Shown piece after piece: positions 49,675 to 59,174 of a DNA stretch of 64,000 nucleotides. The notes beneath the pieces were generated by a model, which had not been told where the DNA came from, made no database searches, and saw only the letters and a list, made by a program, of their open reading frames with translations. The stretch spans positions 1 through 64,000 of the forward strand of contig JAAZXR010000008.1 in assembly GCA_014240065.1 (NCBI GenBank). The letters run 5' to 3'. The DNA is from Myxococcales bacterium. Its GTDB lineage: Bacteria; Myxococcota_A; Polyangia; Nannocystales; Nannocystaceae. Made by a program: the position numbers and the translations under genes. Each line of letters opens with the position of its first letter. The stretch's first letter is position 1.

Positions 49675-50469
49675 CTACTCTCCGACGAGCGCGCGCGCCT
49701 CGGTGACGAGCTGTTGCACGAGCCCCCTCAAAAATTCCTCCGGATTTGGCCCCAACTCATCGAGGGCGATCGGCGCCCCGACGACCATGCCGATCCGAAC
49801 GGAGGGACGCGCGGCGTAGCGCCTCATGTGCTCCAAGAACGTCTCCTCGAGATATTCGATGCCCGGCGGGTAGGCGAGCCCGACGGGGACAACCTGTGTG
49901 GAGATGCCCCGGGCAGCCGCGAGGCTCCCGCGAAAGAACGGTCGCACCTCGTCTCCCGCGAAGGTGCTCCCTTCGGGGAAGACAGACACCGTCCGCCCCG
50001 CGCGTAAGCGCTGACGGACCGCTCGGATCGCCCGCATCTTGCTGCTCGTGGAGTCTTTGTCCACGAACACCACCTGCGCCGCGCGGGCCCCCGCGCCGAT
50101 GACGGGCCACGACTCAAGGTCGCCGCGGCTGACGACGGCGCCGGCGAAGTGCGCCAGCATCAGCGGGATGTCCATGGCGGTGCGATGGTTCCCGATGACG
50201 AGCCGCGGTCGCGCTCCCGCTGGCGCGAGCTCCCCTTGGAGGAGCACCTCTGTCCGCATGGTGGTCAGCATGGCTCGCGCCCAGCGCACGAGCCATCGAT
50301 CGAAGACCTCCTGCCGTGCGGCGCCAGGTGCGAGCTTCATATGCAATCGAGCGGCGCTATAGATCACCGCGCTCTTCAGCGCTGCGCTCGCCGCACGCGC
50401 GTTGGAACGCGCGCGAGACGAGCGTGAAAGCTGCGCGAACGCCGTCGGAGGTGTGGGGCTGAGTTCCAC
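49675..50469 (-). CDS. 1-acyl-sn-glycerol-3-phosphate acyltransferase-like (PlsC family)
   Basis: 264 residues. Block I is GNHRTAMDIPLM (NHxxxxD), block III VSVFPEGSTFAGD (FPEG), block IV VVPVGLAYPPG. Such enzymes acylate lysophosphatidate or other lysolipids at the membrane. Only one weak hydrophobic region is seen. It converges on tcdA with a 43-bp gap. A second acyltransferase may be linked to the HAD protein at the right edge. Confidence 0.85.
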   Translation of the reverse strand: MELSPTPPTAFAQLSRSSRARSNARAASAALKSAVIYSAARLHMKLAPGAARQEVFDRWLVRWARAMLTTMRTEVLLQGELAPAGARPRLVIGNHRTAMDIPLMLAHFAGAVVSRGDLESWPVIGAGARAAQVVFVDKDSTSSKMRAIRAVRQRLRAGRTVSVFPEGSTFAGDEVRPFFRGSLAAARGISTQVVPVGLAYPPGIEYLEETFLEHMRRYAARPSVRIGMVVGAPIALDELGPNPEEFLRGLVQQLVTEARALVGE

Positions 50470-50537
50470 GGGGCTGCGCGCATCCTAACAGTCGCAGCGC
50501 CCCCCTCGCGACCCTCGCCTACTCGGCTCCAGCGCCT

Positions 50538-51563
50538 CTACCACCGACCTGGAGGTGGCTGCGCGAAGCTGCGTCCGGGGAATGGATCGGGCGCGTGGAC
50601 GTGGGGTCGTGGCGGCTCGATGACACCCCGCGCGCGGAGCCCCTCCATCGAATCGTAGTCGAGCCTCAAGACCACGTCGGGTCGCCTGAAATTTCGTCGC
50701 CGAAAATGAGCCTCGCGCACTCGATCATGCAGGTCCTCGCCCCACCGGGTCCCGAGCTCTCGCGACCGGGGCGAGCGCCGCCTCGAGGGCGCGACCGAGG
50801 ACTCGTCCTCGACGGCCTCGTGGGCGCGGCCAGCCCCTCCGCGCGAACCGGCCGAACGTGTCGCGGGGGCGGAGGGCGCGCTGGTCGGAAGGTCGAGATC
50901 TCGCGCCCCGTCGCTCCGCGTTCCGCGCGAGCTCTTGTACTTTCTGTGGTCGCGTTCTCGGTACTCAGGGGCGACCACCCGCGGGGTCGGTCGGGGCTTG
51001 CGCCGCACGCTCCGCTCGCGAAACGCCGCCACGCCGATCACACCCACATGTTGAGGGGTGCCGAGTCGGGTCGAGTAGGCGCGCTCAGGCGCAGAGAACC
51101 GAAACGCCGCGACGTGATCGAGCGATCGTCGAAAGCCCGGGATCGTCACGGTCCCCCGCGCGGGGACGATGTAGCCGCGATGCACCGTGTAGTCAGCCTC
51201 TTCTCCCGTCAGCACATCGCGCCCATCGACCGAGACGACCACTTCAATCCGCGACGACGAGCGATTGCGAAGGTGAAGCTCGTAGCGCTCGCCCTGCGCT
51301 CCCGCGAGGTAGAACTGCCCTCCATGCTCGAAGGAAGGCAGGCGAGATCCGTCTGCGCGAGTAGCGTAGATCTGCACCACTCCCTGTCGAACTTGCGCCG
51401 TATTGGCCGCCCGAGACGCGTTCGGATGGGCGGACGCGCTGGGCACCCCCGCGAGGCAAGCGGCGGCGGCCAAACACGCGAGGAACGCCCTGCGGCCCCG
51501 CCGACGGCCCATGCGCGACCTTTGCTGGGGAGAGATGGATGAGTGGATAGTGTTCGTTTGCAT
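50538..51563 (-). CDS. Secreted protein of unknown function with Arg/Pro-rich tail
   Basis: 341 residues from the ATG at 51563, with AGAGGA 8 bases upstream. A twin-Arg-like basic start (RRRGRRAFLACLAAAACLAG) gives a signal peptide ending near ASAHP. The core domain (YELHLRNRSSSRIEVVVSVD, YIVPARGTVTIPGF, VAAFRFSAPERAYSTRLG, VGVIGVAAFRE) matches an uncharacterised domain I have seen in many proteobacterial secreted proteins. The remaining 150 residues are rich in Arg, Pro and Ser. Function unknown; possibly binds an anionic surface. Confidence 0.7.
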   Translation of the reverse strand: MQTNTIHSSISPQQRSRMGRRRGRRAFLACLAAAACLAGVPSASAHPNASRAANTAQVRQGVVQIYATRADGSRLPSFEHGGQFYLAGAQGERYELHLRNRSSSRIEVVVSVDGRDVLTGEEADYTVHRGYIVPARGTVTIPGFRRSLDHVAAFRFSAPERAYSTRLGTPQHVGVIGVAAFRERSVRRKPRPTPRVVAPEYRERDHRKYKSSRGTRSDGARDLDLPTSAPSAPATRSAGSRGGAGRAHEAVEDESSVAPSRRRSPRSRELGTRWGEDLHDRVREAHFRRRNFRRPDVVLRLDYDSMEGLRARGVIEPPRPHVHAPDPFPGRSFAQPPPGRW

Positions 51564-51703
51564 GATTTCGTCCTCTTGTCTTCGCAACGCCTGGGGCGCC
51601 CGTGTGATCTGGAACGCCAGCCGCCGGGCGCCGCTTACACCTGCCGGAGAACTTCTCGGCCCCTTGTCTGCTCGCTGGTCCTCGTGCGAGACTTTCGGCG
51701 ACG

Positions 51704-52576
51704 ATGGCGAAGACGATTGAACAAGACGGCTACACCCTGCGTCTTGGCGAGGATCAGACCGCCGATCGGAGCGGCCAAGAGCGACAGTTTGTCCGCGTCA
51801 CCCTCGTTCGCCGCCCAGGCCTCTTCGGGCGCAACTACAACGTCCGCGAGACGCGCGCGCAGGCATTCGACGTGCCCGACGCCGTCCCTCGTGCGCTCAG
51901 CGACGGTCGCCTCCTCGCCTGGCGGTGGCAGAGCCTGCGCGACGCGAACGCCCTGATCTCTCATCGGCTCGAGACGCTCGCGGGCCTCGGCTACGAAATC
52001 GTGGAGCGCAGCAAGGGCACCCGCGGAGAGTGGGACTGGTTGCGGGACTTGGTCCGCCAACGACTCGCCGGATCGACCAAGCAATCGGCGCCCAATCCCC
52101 GCTCTGGCGTAGAGGCGCTCAACGACGCCCTCGCGCGCCTCGGCATCGAACCTGCGCAGATTGTCGCTGGTCTCGCACAAATCGTGAACCTCTCCGAGGA
52201 GCTCGTGACGCACCCCACGCCAGAGGCGGTCTCGTCCTGCGAAGACATACACCTCTCGGTGCTCATCCCGTTCCTCGTCGAGCACGACAACGAGACTCTC
52301 CGCGAGGTCGGCATGCGCTGGCTCGCCATCCCGAGCACCCTGTACGACGTCGAGCCCTGGGTCCTCCGGGATTGGGCGATCTCCGACGGACCCCTCGCCA
52401 AGATCCTCGTTGGACGCATCGAACGAGAAGGGCTGGCCTTGTTCGGCCTCGAGGGCCTCACGGCGCTCGCCACCGCGCGCCGCCGCGACACCCGCAACGG
52501 CGCGCGCCGCTGGCTCGAGCGCCTCGGTGAAGAGACGCGGACCTCACAGACGCCGCGGCCGTCCCCGCGGCGCTGA
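51704..52576 (+). CDS. Hypothetical protein
   Basis: 290 residues, soluble, no signal peptide. The first 90 residues are beta-rich with WGR-domain-like features (GQERQFVRVTLVRRPGLFGRNYNVRETR and DALISHRLETLAGLGYEIV). A WGR-type nucleic-acid-binding domain is a weak possibility. A helical second half (about 130-270) may be HEAT-like. Codon use is typical of the region, so it is a real gene. It is divergent from the secreted protein at 50538. Confidence 0.6.
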   Translation: MAKTIEQDGYTLRLGEDQTADRSGQERQFVRVTLVRRPGLFGRNYNVRETRAQAFDVPDAVPRALSDGRLLAWRWQSLRDANALISHRLETLAGLGYEIVERSKGTRGEWDWLRDLVRQRLAGSTKQSAPNPRSGVEALNDALARLGIEPAQIVAGLAQIVNLSEELVTHPTPEAVSSCEDIHLSVLIPFLVEHDNETLREVGMRWLAIPSTLYDVEPWVLRDWAISDGPLAKILVGRIEREGLALFGLEGLTALATARRRDTRNGARRWLERLGEETRTSQTPRPSPRR

Positions 52577-52740
52577 CCCAGACTCCCAAACACGTGCTCC
52601 TCGGGATCGCTCGGCTCCGCGTTTCGCTCGCTCCGCGACCCGCCCCAACATTCACGGGCGCGCCGGAACCTGATAGCGTGACCGCCGTGCCAGCGCGATC
52701 AACTGTCAACCCGGCATGGACCCGTCGCCGCGCGCGCTCG

Positions 52741-54120
52741 ATGTCCAATGCTCGCCGCCTCATGCTCACGCGGGTGGGTTGTGCGCTGATGCTCGCGACC
52801 TCTGGCGTGGTCTACGCCGGGTGCGCAGGAGTCCCGACCGGCAAGGAAGCGAGGCGCGACCGACGCGACAGCTGGGACGCGTGGCGAGACCTCTCCCCCG
52901 TCATCGACGTGGCCGCCCCGTTCGTCGGCAAGGACACCCGCAAGGTGCTCTCCTCCTCCAAAAAACTGCTCGCGCGAGGCGCCGCGAAAACAGCCGACGA
53001 GCACCTGCGCGCCGTCGCCGGAGGACCCGATGGGCTGTGGATCTCGGTGATACGCGCCAACGTCCTCGCGCTCAACTTCACCCGCTGTGTTCGCGGGATC
53101 GCGTGGCGTCTCGAGGATCTCGAAGGCGGCGCGCCCACCACCCGCGTGATCGACAACGACCCGGCGACTCGACTCGGCCCCAACGACATCTCTGTAGAGG
53201 CGACCTTGTCGAATCTTGAGCAAGCCGTCGAGCGCTCCTCCTCACGAGCCTTGACCCTCCACGCCCGCATCGCGCGCGCCCGCGTCACCACGACCGTCCT
53301 CACCTGTCCGCCCAACGCGACCGTCGCCGAATTGGCGCAGGCGACCGCCCAACAAGACCTCGCGACCCTCGCCGCGCAAGAGCAACTCCCACCCGACCTC
53401 GCGTACGTCTGGGCGCAGGTGCAGATGTCGAGCTACTCCGCCGCCGCCGCCAAACCGTTCTTTCTCCGCGCCCTCAACGGCGGTTTTAACGGGCCGACCG
53501 TCGAATATATGCTGTCGATCGTCTCCCTTGAGCTCCGAGAGTATGAAGAGGCGATGCGTCGCGCTCAGGCGGCCGCGGAGATCTATGCCGAACGCGGCGA
53601 GCGAGGACAAGCAGCCCAGGCCTGGGCGGTGCACGGGGAGGCCTGCCGACGCGCCGACCAACCCGCCGCCGCCACCGCCGCCTTCGAGCGTGCCCTCGGC
53701 TTTGATCCGATCGAACCCACAGCGATCCTCGGCTTCGCGCGGCTTGAGATCGCCGCCGGGAGAGATCCTCAAGACGCGCTGGGTGACAGACTGAGGGCGC
53801 TGTACGGAGAGGGCCCGCTGACCCCCGACCTCGCGCAGACCCTGGTTCAAACCCTCGAGGCCCTCGCGTATATCGCGGACGAGGAGCTGGCGCTGTCCCA
53901 AGCGCTCCGCGACTCCCTCATCGATGAGGTCGACGTCGATCCAGATCCTGCGCGAAGAGCGTTGCGCTACTTCTTCGCGGCGACCCTCGACGCGCGCCTC
54001 GGTGATCTGACGAGAGCGCATGGACGCGCCGCGGTGGCGCTCGCTGAATCCGAAGACGCCGATTTCGAGCTCCCGGTCGATATCCGCGCCCTCCTCGACC
54101 GGCTCGCCACCGCGCGCTAG
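52741..54120 (+). CDS. TPR-containing lipoprotein
   Basis: 459 residues from the ATG at 52741. Signal peptide with lipobox YAGC (Cys28). TPR-like hairpins run from about residue 215 to the end (LPPDLAYVWAQVQMSSYSAAA, YEEAMRRAQAAAEIYAERGER, AWAVHGEACRRADQPAAATA, ERALGFDPIEPTAILGFARL). It probably scaffolds an envelope complex. It converges on the next gene with 12 bases between. Confidence 0.75.
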   Translation: MSNARRLMLTRVGCALMLATSGVVYAGCAGVPTGKEARRDRRDSWDAWRDLSPVIDVAAPFVGKDTRKVLSSSKKLLARGAAKTADEHLRAVAGGPDGLWISVIRANVLALNFTRCVRGIAWRLEDLEGGAPTTRVIDNDPATRLGPNDISVEATLSNLEQAVERSSSRALTLHARIARARVTTTVLTCPPNATVAELAQATAQQDLATLAAQEQLPPDLAYVWAQVQMSSYSAAAAKPFFLRALNGGFNGPTVEYMLSIVSLELREYEEAMRRAQAAAEIYAERGERGQAAQAWAVHGEACRRADQPAAATAAFERALGFDPIEPTAILGFARLEIAAGRDPQDALGDRLRALYGEGPLTPDLAQTLVQTLEALAYIADEELALSQALRDSLIDEVDVDPDPARRALRYFFAATLDARLGDLTRAHGRAAVALAESEDADFELPVDIRALLDRLATAR

Positions 54121-54132
54121 CCCTGGCGGCGA

Positions 54133-54966
54133 CTACACCACGCGACCCACGGCAGCGGTCGCGGTCGGCGTCTCAAGCCCGCAGACAAGCTGCGCGATGA
54201 GCATGTCTCGGACCGCCGCGTTGGCGCTGGCCACCGCCTCTTGTGGTGGGTCCTCCAACGACATGAGCGCGTCATGCTCGTATCTCGCCTGCTCGATCAA
54301 CACCGTGTGGCCCGGCTGCAACGAGAGGATCGGCCACGCGCGACGCTCGACGGAGGCCTCATCGCTCGGCTCAAGTCGCCAGCGGTTGGTGAGCAAGAAG
54401 CGATCATGACCTTCGATCGCCGCGCACAGCGTCGGTCCAAGGTAGCGCGAGATTCCATCGCGGCTTTGTAAGAGTCGCTCTTGCACCTTAAACGCGTCGA
54501 GTCGAGCCCGCCGATCCGCCGGTGGGTACCCGTCTTCGCGGCGAAATGCGAGCCACGACAAGAACTCGTGGTTGTGACGCCACGCCAACCGTTGAGCCTC
54601 GATCTCGGCGACAAATTTTCCGACCTTGCTCGAATGGCGCTTTTTGAGTTGTACGCCCATCTCCGTCATCAGCTGCCGCATCTGCCGACCAAAGGAGGAG
54701 ATGCTCACGCCGCTCGTCTGCTCATCGAGGCAGTTGACCGCCATCCCGACCGCGAGGCCGAGGTGCGCGGCGAGCTGAATATTCGAGCTGATGATCTCAA
54801 GGTACAGATCGGGGAGCACCTGCTTGAGTTCCTCTTCGTCAAGACCATCGGCTTGCGTGACCGCCCGGCGCTTCGCCTCGGTGAGCGAGTGCCGCAACGC
54901 GAGGACCTCCGGATCTGCGTCTGGCTGGGACACGTGCCGTTGAAAGATGTCAGAGAGTTCGGACAT
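54133..54966 (-). CDS. Hypothetical protein, mostly helical
   Basis: 277 residues, no signal peptide or membrane segment. Predicted mostly alpha-helical, with a long amphipathic helix around FGRQMRQLMTEMGVQLKKRH and many charged residues. No family recognised. AAHLGLAVGMAVNCL is the only hydrophobic stretch. Coding is supported by codon bias and a clean stop 12 bases from the convergent TPR gene. Confidence 0.6.
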   Translation of the reverse strand: MSELSDIFQRHVSQPDADPEVLALRHSLTEAKRRAVTQADGLDEEELKQVLPDLYLEIISSNIQLAAHLGLAVGMAVNCLDEQTSGVSISSFGRQMRQLMTEMGVQLKKRHSSKVGKFVAEIEAQRLAWRHNHEFLSWLAFRREDGYPPADRRARLDAFKVQERLLQSRDGISRYLGPTLCAAIEGHDRFLLTNRWRLEPSDEASVERRAWPILSLQPGHTVLIEQARYEHDALMSLEDPPQEAVASANAAVRDMLIAQLVCGLETPTATAAVGRVV

Positions 54967-55468
54967 GGCGGGAGACTAACAGCGCATCCCCGCCACATCG
55001 AAATACCGACCTCACAATTTGAGCACCGGCCCAACGCGAGACACGGGGGCTGCTCGCGCGCGTGGCTTCGCCGCGACGAACGGCATCCAAGGGACCGGCG
55101 CGGAGCACTGTTCCGGCCCCCGAGAGCCTTGGGGCCGGGGCGTTCCAGGGGCCTGAAACCGGGCCCGGGCGCGCCGCGCCGTGGGCAGCGCTGGCGCCGA
55201 GGAAGCGCGCGATTGGGGTGCGGTTTCAGGCAAATTTGCGTGAGATCTCGCCATGGATCTGCGACGAGGGCCCGCCCCGCGCGGGCCGGCGCGTACGCGG
55301 TCGGCTCCACGTATCCACGAACCGCCCCCAAACGCGGATCCAACGGCCGATGCGGGGATCTTCGTGCGTTGGGCGCACGCCACAGCACGCCTTTCGCGCA
55401 TTCGGCGAGGCGGATCGGCGTCTAGATCCCGTGGTGGCCCCGTGCTATCCGTCCCGCAGGTGCCAACC
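54967..55468. other. 502-bp intergenic region upstream of pckA
   Basis: It lies between two divergent genes and is very GC-rich. It holds a hairpin CCGGCCCC-N10-GGGGCCGG (55113-55138). Open frames through it (both strands) have Arg/Pro/Ala-rich translations with no domain. I see no small RNA or riboswitch consensus. Confidence 0.55.
55113..55138. promoter_or_regulatory. Strong GC hairpin in the pckA leader region
   Basis: CCGGCCCC and GGGGCCGG flank a 10-base loop, giving an 8-bp all-GC stem. It is about 330 bases before the pckA start and could be an attenuator or terminator in the leader. No T tract. Confidence 0.35.
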
Positions 55469-57265
55469 ATGACCGAAGATTACGCTTCGCTCCCCTCCCA
55501 GCCCGCCCTCGCCTTCAACGTAGAAGTGCTCGCCAACCCTTCCCAGGAGACGCTGCGGGAGCTTGCGCTTGAGCACACCCCGCACTGCTTCGTCACCGCG
55601 CACGGGAGTATCAACAAGGTCGCCCGCAACAAAGCGCGCATGGCCGCGTACACCTACATCATCGACCGCAAGGGTGACGGATCGCAGACCTACAGTCACA
55701 ACGTGATCAGCCCGTCGAGAGCCACCGAGCTCATCGCGGCGCAAGCTCGCTACCTCGAAGAGAAAGGCAAGCTGATCGAGATCGACGGCTACGTGGGGAT
55801 GGGACCTCGCGCCGTACCGGTGCAATGGCTCTACACCCTCGAAGGCGCCAACATCGCTGGGATGCAGCAAGTGCTCGCGTTCCCGCGTGAGAGCGTCGAG
55901 GACGCGGCGGCTCTTGCGGCGCCGTTCGCCCCCGCGTTTCGGTTGGTCTACACGCCGGACTTTCGCCCCGCGAACATGCCCGGCGAACAGGCGATCGTGG
56001 TCGACCTCGACAACTACGTCACCTACATCATGGGCCCCGACTACTTCGGCGAGAGCAAGAAGGGCGCGCTGCGGATGTTGTGCGAGTTCATCTACCGTCG
56101 CGGCGGGCTCGTCATGCACGCCGGAGCCAAGACCATCGACACCGGCTCCGACAACCTGGTGATGGCCGTGCTCGGTCTGTCTGGAACCGGCAAGACCACG
56201 ACCACCTTCAGCCAGCAAGGCAGGCTCACCCAGCCGGTTCAAGACGACATGGTCGCGCTCTGGCCCGCCGGTGAAATCTCGATCACCGAAAATGGGTGCT
56301 TCGCGAAGACCTTCGGCCTCACCGCCGACTCCGAGCCCATCATTCACGCGGGGACCTGCTCGCGCTCGGCCTGGATCGAGAACTGCTTCATCGACGCCGA
56401 AGGCGCGCCCGTGTTCGACAAGGGCCTCTTGAGCGACGACGACGTCGCGCGGCTTCGGGACATTTTGATCGGCACAGGGGCGGACGCCGCAAACGTCGAC
56501 GCCTACATTCGAGGTGAGGTCAGCACCGAGCAAATCACCGACAGCGACGGCATCCCGAAGGACGGCTGGGACTTCGCCGCGTGGAGTGAGAACGGTCGCT
56601 CCATCATCCCGATGTCCTCCGTTGAGGGCGCCGCCGACTTCCGCGCGCTCCCACAAATGCGCTCCCTCGGGATCCTCAACCGCGATGAAGGTGCGGACGC
56701 TGCCATCCCGGGCATCCTTCGGTTCTCCAGCCCCGAGCAGGCGGCCGGCTACCTCATGCTCGGCGAGACGAGCAAGACCTCCGCCGCGGGCAAAGATCGC
56801 GGGAAGACGCGCTCGCCGTTCACGCAGCCGTTCTTCCCCCTCGCGCACAACCTCCAAGCGGAGCGTTTTTCGGAGCTCGCCGCGACCTTCGCGGAGACCA
56901 ATATGTGGATGATGAACACAGGCTATGTCGCTGGTGATGGTCGCTCAGTCAAGTCTGGCGATGGCCTCAAGATCAAGATCCCCCACAGCTCCGCCATGCT
57001 CGAGGCGATGATCTCTGGCTCGATCAAGTGGACAAAGGACCCCGACTTTGGCTACGAGGTCGTCGACGTCGAGGCGGAGGAGAACCGAGAGCTCTTGGAC
57101 CGCGTCCCCGCCGAAATCCTTCAACCGCGTCGCTTGTTCGAGGCCAATGGAGCCCTCGGCAGATACCAAGAATGGGTCCAGCGGATGAAGGAAGAGCGCA
57201 CCATGTTCCTTCGTAAGTTCGATGTCCCGGAGACCATCATCTCCGCGGTCACCGGCTGCCAATAA
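55469..57265 (+). CDS. pckA: Phosphoenolpyruvate carboxykinase (ATP)-like
   Basis: 598 residues from the ATG at 55469. The kinase P-loop LGLSGTGKTTTT, the preceding YRRGGLVMHAGA and the metal-binding DDMVALWP follow the ATP-type PEPCK fold. C-terminal GRSVKSGDGLKIKIPHSSAML and the YEVVDVEAEENRELLDRVP stretch are also typical. It converts oxaloacetate to PEP with nucleotide in gluconeogenesis. It is longer than the E. coli enzyme (540). ITDSDGIPKDGWDFAAWSEN is a section I do not recognise. Confidence 0.85.
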   Translation: MTEDYASLPSQPALAFNVEVLANPSQETLRELALEHTPHCFVTAHGSINKVARNKARMAAYTYIIDRKGDGSQTYSHNVISPSRATELIAAQARYLEEKGKLIEIDGYVGMGPRAVPVQWLYTLEGANIAGMQQVLAFPRESVEDAAALAAPFAPAFRLVYTPDFRPANMPGEQAIVVDLDNYVTYIMGPDYFGESKKGALRMLCEFIYRRGGLVMHAGAKTIDTGSDNLVMAVLGLSGTGKTTTTFSQQGRLTQPVQDDMVALWPAGEISITENGCFAKTFGLTADSEPIIHAGTCSRSAWIENCFIDAEGAPVFDKGLLSDDDVARLRDILIGTGADAANVDAYIRGEVSTEQITDSDGIPKDGWDFAAWSENGRSIIPMSSVEGAADFRALPQMRSLGILNRDEGADAAIPGILRFSSPEQAAGYLMLGETSKTSAAGKDRGKTRSPFTQPFFPLAHNLQAERFSELAATFAETNMWMMNTGYVAGDGRSVKSGDGLKIKIPHSSAMLEAMISGSIKWTKDPDFGYEVVDVEAEENRELLDRVPAEILQPRRLFEANGALGRYQEWVQRMKEERTMFLRKFDVPETIISAVTGCQ

Positions 57266-57326
57266 TGGCTCCTCCCGCGGCGCGCCGCTCGCTCGCGCCT
57301 CGTGACCTCCAGAATAAAACCGCCTC

Positions 57327-58304
57327 ATGCCTCGCGTCGCCCAAGTCCTCGTCATCGATGACGACCCCACTTCGGCCCGGGCCCTCAAGACGGCGGTCGA
57401 GGCCTGCGGGCACGCCGCCAGCATCGCCCTCACGTGGACCGAAGCGGTGCGCATGTTCTCGCGTGACGCGGTCGACATCGTGTTGATGGACGCGGTCATG
57501 CCCACGGTCGACGGCTACAAGCTCACCCAAATCCTCCGCAGCCGCAGCCGCAGTTACGTGCCGATCGTGTTCACGACGGGGCTCAACGATATGCGAGCGC
57601 GGGAGCGATGCGTCGCGGCCGGCGCAGACGACGTGTTGACCAAGCCTGTCGACCCACCAGAACTCAACCTGCGTCTCATGGCCATGCTGCGAATTCGCAA
57701 GCTCACCCTCGAGCTTGAGACCCGCCGCGGCGAGATGGCGACCATCGCCATGCGAGATCAGCTGACGGGGCTTCAAAACCGCCGCTCGTTCGATGAGAAC
57801 TTGCGCAACGAGATCGCCCGCGCCCGCCGCTACGGTCGCCCCCTCGGGTTAATGGTCGCGGACATCGATCACTTCAAAAAAGTAAACGACACCATGGGTC
57901 ACGACCTCGGTGACGAGCTCCTCCAGCAGCTTGGGCATCTCATGATGAGTCAGGTGCGGGCCCCGGACATGGCCTTCCGCTACGGCGGTGAGGAGTTCGT
58001 GATCTTGACGCCGGAGACGGAGTCCACCCTCGCGCTCAACCTCGCGGAGCGCGTGAGGCTGGGCTTCAAGACTCGGAGCGCGTCGCTCAGCACCGGCTCG
58101 CAGACCCTCTCCATTGGATTGGCGGACACCTCGATGCTCACCGGAGAGATCACCGGTAGGCAGCTGTTCAAGATCGCGGACGCCGCCCTCTACGAGGCGA
58201 AGCGCTCCGGGAGGAATCGCGTCTGCGTGGCGAAGAGCCAAGGTGATCCGATGGCGACGACACAACCCGGCGATGGCGACGAGAACGATCGCGGAGAGAG
58301 CTAG
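57327..58304 (+). CDS. Response regulator with GGDEF domain (diguanylate cyclase)
   Basis: 325 residues. A receiver domain (about 1-125) has VIDDDP, phosphoacceptor Asp in VLMDAVMP, and TKPVDPPE. A GGDEF domain starts at MRDQLTGLQNRRSF and has the intact RYGGEEF active loop. RAPD, five residues before GGEEF, is the I-site RxxD for product inhibition. It should make cyclic di-GMP when phosphorylated, as PleD and WspR do. The C-terminal 25 residues are polar and unstructured. No sensor kinase is adjacent. Confidence 0.93.
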   Translation: MPRVAQVLVIDDDPTSARALKTAVEACGHAASIALTWTEAVRMFSRDAVDIVLMDAVMPTVDGYKLTQILRSRSRSYVPIVFTTGLNDMRARERCVAAGADDVLTKPVDPPELNLRLMAMLRIRKLTLELETRRGEMATIAMRDQLTGLQNRRSFDENLRNEIARARRYGRPLGLMVADIDHFKKVNDTMGHDLGDELLQQLGHLMMSQVRAPDMAFRYGGEEFVILTPETESTLALNLAERVRLGFKTRSASLSTGSQTLSIGLADTSMLTGEITGRQLFKIADAALYEAKRSGRNRVCVAKSQGDPMATTQPGDGDENDRGES

Positions 58305-58312
58305 GCGCCGCG

Positions 58313-59173
58313 TTGTCCAACACGCTCGCGACGACCCTTCGGCTCTCCGTCCACGAACACGATGTATTCGTGAGCGCGTCCGGCCTCGACGGCGCGCGGT
58401 CACCGGTGCTTTGCCTCCATAGCAGCGGCCTCTCCGGAGGCCAGTGGCGCCGGCTCACCAAGCAGCTGACTCGGCGCGGCCACCCTGTGTACGCCCCCGA
58501 CCTCCTCGGCTACGGACAGACCGACGCATGGAGAGGATCGACGCGTTTCGAGACCCGCATGGACCTCGACTTGGTGCGGGCGATCGCCGACAAGATCGCC
58601 GCCCCGGTCCATCTCGTCGGACACTCCTACGGTGGACGACTCGCCCTCGGCTATGCGCTAGAGAGACCGGCGCTGGTCCGAAGCCTGGGCGCCTACGAGC
58701 CGGTCGCCTACGGCGTGCTGCGTTCCAGCGGAGACCGCGTCGGCGTTCAAGAGCTCGAAGACTACGACCATGATGGTCAATTTCTCGACGAGGAGTTTGG
58801 CGGAACGGAGCCGTGGATCGAGCGTTTTGTCGACTACTGGAGCGGCGCGGACACATGGAACAGCATGTCCACAGAGGCCCGCGACGGCTTCACCCGATCG
58901 GCTCGCAAGCTGTTTGAGGAGGTCAAAGACACCTGCTTCGACACCACCTCACACCGAGACGTCGCGACGCTCACGGTCCCAACGCTCGTCCTGTCCGGCG
59001 CGGACTCGCGGTTGTCCGCCCGCCGGGTGTGCGCCGTGATGGCCGCGAGCAATCCCGCTGTCCAGCACGTCGAGCTTGAGGACGGGGTGCACATGTCGCC
59101 GCTCTTATCACCGCTCGACGTCAACGATCATCTCCTCGCGCACATCGACGCGAGCGAGCACCCCGCGCGGTGA
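58313..59173 (+). CDS. Alpha/beta-hydrolase (epoxide-hydrolase/haloalkane-dehalogenase-like)
   Basis: 286 residues from a TTG start 8 bases after the diguanylate cyclase stop. LCLHSSGLSGGQW (oxyanion region), YAPDLLGYGQTDAW, GHSYGGRLALG (nucleophile Ser), VLSGADSRLSARR (acid) and LEDGVHMSPLL (His). A serine nucleophile excludes dehalogenases and most epoxide hydrolases, leaving esterase or C-C hydrolase. The stop is one base from the convergent larB stop. Confidence 0.85.
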   Translation: MSNTLATTLRLSVHEHDVFVSASGLDGARSPVLCLHSSGLSGGQWRRLTKQLTRRGHPVYAPDLLGYGQTDAWRGSTRFETRMDLDLVRAIADKIAAPVHLVGHSYGGRLALGYALERPALVRSLGAYEPVAYGVLRSSGDRVGVQELEDYDHDGQFLDEEFGGTEPWIERFVDYWSGADTWNSMSTEARDGFTRSARKLFEEVKDTCFDTTSHRDVATLTVPTLVLSGADSRLSARRVCAVMAASNPAVQHVELEDGVHMSPLLSPLDVNDHLLAHIDASEHPAR

Positions 59174-59174
59174 C

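Noticed and set aside
55445-56857. 470-codon minus-strand frame opposite pckA
   Set aside because: pckA has a P-loop and full-length homology; the antisense frame has none.
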